From contig MDLF01000096.1 in the NCBI GenBank assembly GCA_001730095.1, forward strand, positions 261,682-325,681: a stretch of 64,000 nucleotides of DNA. The letters are read 5' to 3'. The position numbers and the translations under genes were made by a program. The stretch's first letter is position 1; every line of letters starts with the position of its first letter. The notes beneath the pieces are model-generated. The model was not told the origin of the DNA and did not search any database. It was given only the letters and a program-made list of their open reading frames with translations. This stretch comes from Rhodobacteraceae bacterium (ex Bugula neritina AB1). GTDB taxonomy: Bacteria > Pseudomonadota > Alphaproteobacteria > Rhodobacterales > Rhodobacteraceae. Of this stretch, positions 61,572-64,000 are shown in pieces.

Positions 61572-62675
61572 ATGAGCCCGCTGGCAGGCCTTAAAGTGGT
61601 GGAACTTGCGCGTATCCTTGCGGGGCCCTGGATTGGACAGTCACTCGCGGATCTGGGTGCAGATGTGGTCAAAGTGGAAAGTCCAGATGGCGATGACACC
61701 CGCAAATGGGGGCCGCCATTCATCGAGCGGGACGGTGACAGGTCGGCGGCTTACTTCTATGCCGCCAACCGGGGCAAGGCGTGTGTTACCGCCGATTTTC
61801 GCACTGAAGAGGGCAGGCAGGTGGTAATCGGTCTGATCCAGGATGCTGATATTCTGATCGAGAACTTCAAGGTGGGCGGGCTGAAGAAATACGGGCTGGA
61901 CTACGACACGCTCTCAAAGATCAATCCCCGGCTGATCTATTGTTCTGTGACAGGTTTTGGACAGGACGGCCCTTATGCGGCGCGTGCCGGTTATGACTTC
62001 TTGCTGCAAGGGATGTCCGGGCTGATGTCAATCACCGGTGAACCAAACGGACAGCCGCAGAAAGTCGGGGTCGCGATTACGGATATTGTAACAGGGCTCT
62101 ATGGCACAATCGGTATTCTTGCGGCGGTGGAACAGCGGCACACAACCGGGCGCGGCCAGCATCTGGACATGTCCTTGATGGATTGCGCCACAGCTTTGCT
62201 GGCAAATCAGGCGATGAACTATCTGGCGACCGGGGAAAGCCCGCAACGGCTGGGAAATGACCACCCGAATATCGCACCTTATCAGGTCATGGCGGTTAGT
62301 GACGGCCATGTGATCCTGGCGGTTGGGAACGACGGCCAGTTTCAACGGCTGTGTGACGTCCTTGGGTTAGCTGAATTGAAATCCGACAGGCAATTCCTGA
62401 CCAACCAGTTGCGGGTGGCAAACCGCCAAGAGCTGACGGCTCTTCTGGAAGCAGCCCTGCTCGGATGGACACAAGCCGAGCTCCTGTCGGCGCTGGAGGC
62501 GGCAACCGTGCCAGCGGGTCCAATCAATACAATCAGCCAGGCATTTGAGGATCCGCAGATGAGACACAGGCAAATGCAAATAGCGCCAGAAGGCGTGCCG
62601 GGTGTGCGCGGGCCATGGAAGTTTTCCGATGCGGAGCTAGCGCTGGAAAAAACAGCGCCGAAACTGCCGGAATAG
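61572..62675 (+). CDS. CaiB/BaiF family III CoA-transferase
   Basis: A 367-residue CoA-transferase moving CoA between acyl acceptors. Typical stretches are LAGLKVVELARILAGPWIGQSLADLGADVVKVESPDGDDTRKWGPPF, AAYFYAANRGKACVTADFRTEEGRQVV and DADILIENFKVGGLKKYGLDYDTLSKINPRLIYCSVTGFGQDGPYAARAGYDFLLQGMSGLMSITGE, which includes the active-site Asp region. Start 61572 has AAGGA six bases before it. The substrate is unknown. It is divergent from zwf. Its 3' spacer to the hydrolase gene is 137 bases, so these two may be separate units. Confidence 0.9.
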   Translation: MSPLAGLKVVELARILAGPWIGQSLADLGADVVKVESPDGDDTRKWGPPFIERDGDRSAAYFYAANRGKACVTADFRTEEGRQVVIGLIQDADILIENFKVGGLKKYGLDYDTLSKINPRLIYCSVTGFGQDGPYAARAGYDFLLQGMSGLMSITGEPNGQPQKVGVAITDIVTGLYGTIGILAAVEQRHTTGRGQHLDMSLMDCATALLANQAMNYLATGESPQRLGNDHPNIAPYQVMAVSDGHVILAVGNDGQFQRLCDVLGLAELKSDRQFLTNQLRVANRQELTALLEAALLGWTQAELLSALEAATVPAGPINTISQAFEDPQMRHRQMQIAPEGVPGVRGPWKFSDAELALEKTAPKLPE

Positions 62676-62812
62676 CTGCCGCATCAATCATCGCGTTTCC
62701 GCAAAGCTGGGGTTGCGATTGCCTTGGCGTGAGAAAGCACACTTTGCAGCGGCCGTGGTTTGGGTGAAAGTGCGGACACAGCTGGACGCAAAAACAACCA
62801 AAGGAACAGCCT

Positions 62813-64000
62813 ATGGCCGGAGCGTGCCGCATCATTGAAAATACTTGGATCCCGCTGCCCGATGGGCGCAGGCTTGCCGCCCGAATGTGGCTGCCCGAAC
62901 ATGAGGGAACGTTTCCGGCGATCCTGGAGTATCTGCCCTATCGCAAGCGTGACGGAACCGCGCCGCGGGACGAGACCACGCATACCGTCTTTGCCTCCGA
63001 AGGCTATGCCTGCCTGCGGGTCGATATCGCCGGCACCGGTGACAGCGAAGGGGTGTTTGATGATGAATACTCCGAGCAGGAGCTGAGTGATGGCGAGGCG
63101 GTGCTGCAATGGATTGCGGCGCAGCCCTGGTGCACTGGCAGTATCGGCATGATCGGCATCAGCTGGGGCGGTTTCAACGGGCTGCAGCTGGCGTGCCGCC
63201 GCCCCGAAGCGTTGAAGGCAGTGGTCTCGGTGGCCTCAACCGTGGACCGCTATGCTGACGATATTCATTACATGGGCGGTTGCCTGCTCAGCGACAATGC
63301 CAATTGGGGCAGCCAGATGTTTGCCTATCAGTCTCGCCCTGCAGATCCGGAGCACCGGCCGGACTGGCGCGAGGATTGGATCAGGCGGATCGAAGATATG
63401 CCGTTTATGTCGGCAGAATGGCTGCGGCGGCAGACACGCGGGGGGTTCTGGAAACATGGCTCGGTCTGCGAGGATTGGAGCGCCATCCAGGCGCCGGTGC
63501 TGGCGATCACCGGCTGGGCAGATGCCTATGTGAACGCGCCGCCCGCGCTGGCGGCAAATCTGACAGTTCCCGCCAAAGCGATGATCGGCCCGTGGGAGCA
63601 CCGTTATGCCCATATTGCCAAGCTGGACCCGGCGAATTTCCATGGCGAGGTGCTGGCCTGGTTCGGCAAATGGCTGAAAGGTGAAGAGACTGGGGCAGAC
63701 GACCTGCCGAACTACCGCGTCTATATTCAGGAGCATTTCAACCCGACCATGCAGAACAAGCCGCGCCAGGGGCGCTGGGCAGCAGAGGCCGCTTGGCCCT
63801 CTCCCAATGTGCAGGAACGGGTGATGCATCTGGGGGAAGCTGAGCTGGCAGAAGGCGCCACAAGCGGCACAGTGGTGGTCAGCAGCCCGGCAACGGTGGG
63901 GCAGGCGGGCGGTTATTTCTGTCCCGGTATGCGGTTTGACAATGAACTGGCAGGTGATCAGGCCGGGGATGACAGATTGTCTGCCTGTTTTGACACGGCG
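62813..64000 (+). CDS. CocE/NonD-family hydrolase (truncated by window end)
   Basis: The frame is open from ATG 62813 to the end of the window (396 codons) and continues beyond it. The N-terminal alpha/beta-hydrolase domain has IPLPDGRRLAARMWLPEHEGTFPAILEYLPYRKRDG, typical of X-Pro dipeptidyl-peptidase/cocaine-esterase-like enzymes. The nucleophile elbow is GISWGGFNG and the later acid region is ITGWADAYVNAP, followed by the His-containing IGPWEHRYAH. The expected C-terminal jelly-roll domain begins near the window end. AAAGGA precedes the start. The substrate, an ester or peptide-like bond, is unknown. Confidence 0.85.
   Translation, partial: MAGACRIIENTWIPLPDGRRLAARMWLPEHEGTFPAILEYLPYRKRDGTAPRDETTHTVFASEGYACLRVDIAGTGDSEGVFDDEYSEQELSDGEAVLQWIAAQPWCTGSIGMIGISWGGFNGLQLACRRPEALKAVVSVASTVDRYADDIHYMGGCLLSDNANWGSQMFAYQSRPADPEHRPDWREDWIRRIEDMPFMSAEWLRRQTRGGFWKHGSVCEDWSAIQAPVLAITGWADAYVNAPPALAANLTVPAKAMIGPWEHRYAHIAKLDPANFHGEVLAWFGKWLKGEETGADDLPNYRVYIQEHFNPTMQNKPRQGRWAAEAAWPSPNVQERVMHLGEAELAEGATSGTVVVSSPATVGQAGGYFCPGMRFDNELAGDQAGDDRLSACFDTA

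Overview
The window reads as chromosomal DNA of a marine alphaproteobacterium of the Rhodobacteraceae, most like the Roseobacter group (Leisingera, Phaeobacter, Ruegeria). The basis is high GC, dense operons with ATGA or GTGA start-stop overlaps, an Entner-Doudoroff zwf-edd-eda set, a taurine/sulfite cluster of roseobacter type (tpa, tauR, xsc, pta, soeABC), MlaA/MlaC, and CG-rich intergenic repeats. This placement comes from protein-family knowledge; no database search was run. I see no tRNA, rRNA, CRISPR, prophage or intact insertion sequence.

Layout. 1-6.3 kb: end of a small gene, glnK-amtB, a class A penicillin-binding protein, mlaA-mlaC. 6.3-9.4 kb: a two-gene type I secretion unit. 9.6-12.5 kb: an overlapping run ridA, glycerophosphodiesterase, FemAB-like acyltransferase, pterin dehydratase, followed by a long palindrome resembling parS. 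12.5-21.7 kb: housekeeping (peroxiredoxin, ferredoxin reductase, rsmD with a fresh 55-bp duplication, lipoprotein, HAD phosphatase, map, sfsA, CinA-like, GNAT, AhpD-like, OmpA). 21.7-30.5 kb: LysR, AEC transporter, NIPSNAP/ABM pair, fadH, rppH, EamA and MarR divergent over two palindromes, PfkB kinase. 30.5-40.6 kb: nth, Ada/Ogt-type repair protein, WYL regulator, OmpA lipoprotein, FMN reductase, a split mnmC (separate oxidase and methyltransferase genes), EamA, lytic transglycosylase, dapA.

41.1-54.0 kb is the main metabolic island, all on the minus strand: tpa, tauR, xsc, a TauE/SafE-type exporter, pta, a YeiH-type exporter, then soeA, soeB, soeC. Together these convert taurine to alanine, acetyl-CoA and sulfite. 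Sulfite can be oxidised to sulfate by SoeABC or possibly exported by either of two unrelated carriers. The 10-mer CTGGCCCTAA occurs in the same orientation upstream of xsc, tauR and tpa and matches what I recall of TauR boxes. Divergent from tpa, across the same boxes, lies a two-gene operon of a BKACE-family beta-keto acid cleavage enzyme and a class III aminotransferase. This is the best candidate for an undescribed pathway, possibly co-regulated with taurine use. 56.3-64 kb: DsbA-like oxidoreductase, eda-edd-zwf, a CaiB-type CoA-transferase and a truncated CocE/NonD hydrolase.

Two intergenic repeat families recur: family I (five copies: hairpin, GGCCCAAC core, second hairpin, GCGGGAG) and family II (three copies: CTTCTTTCTGG, then a CCCGGGG core, then a hairpin).
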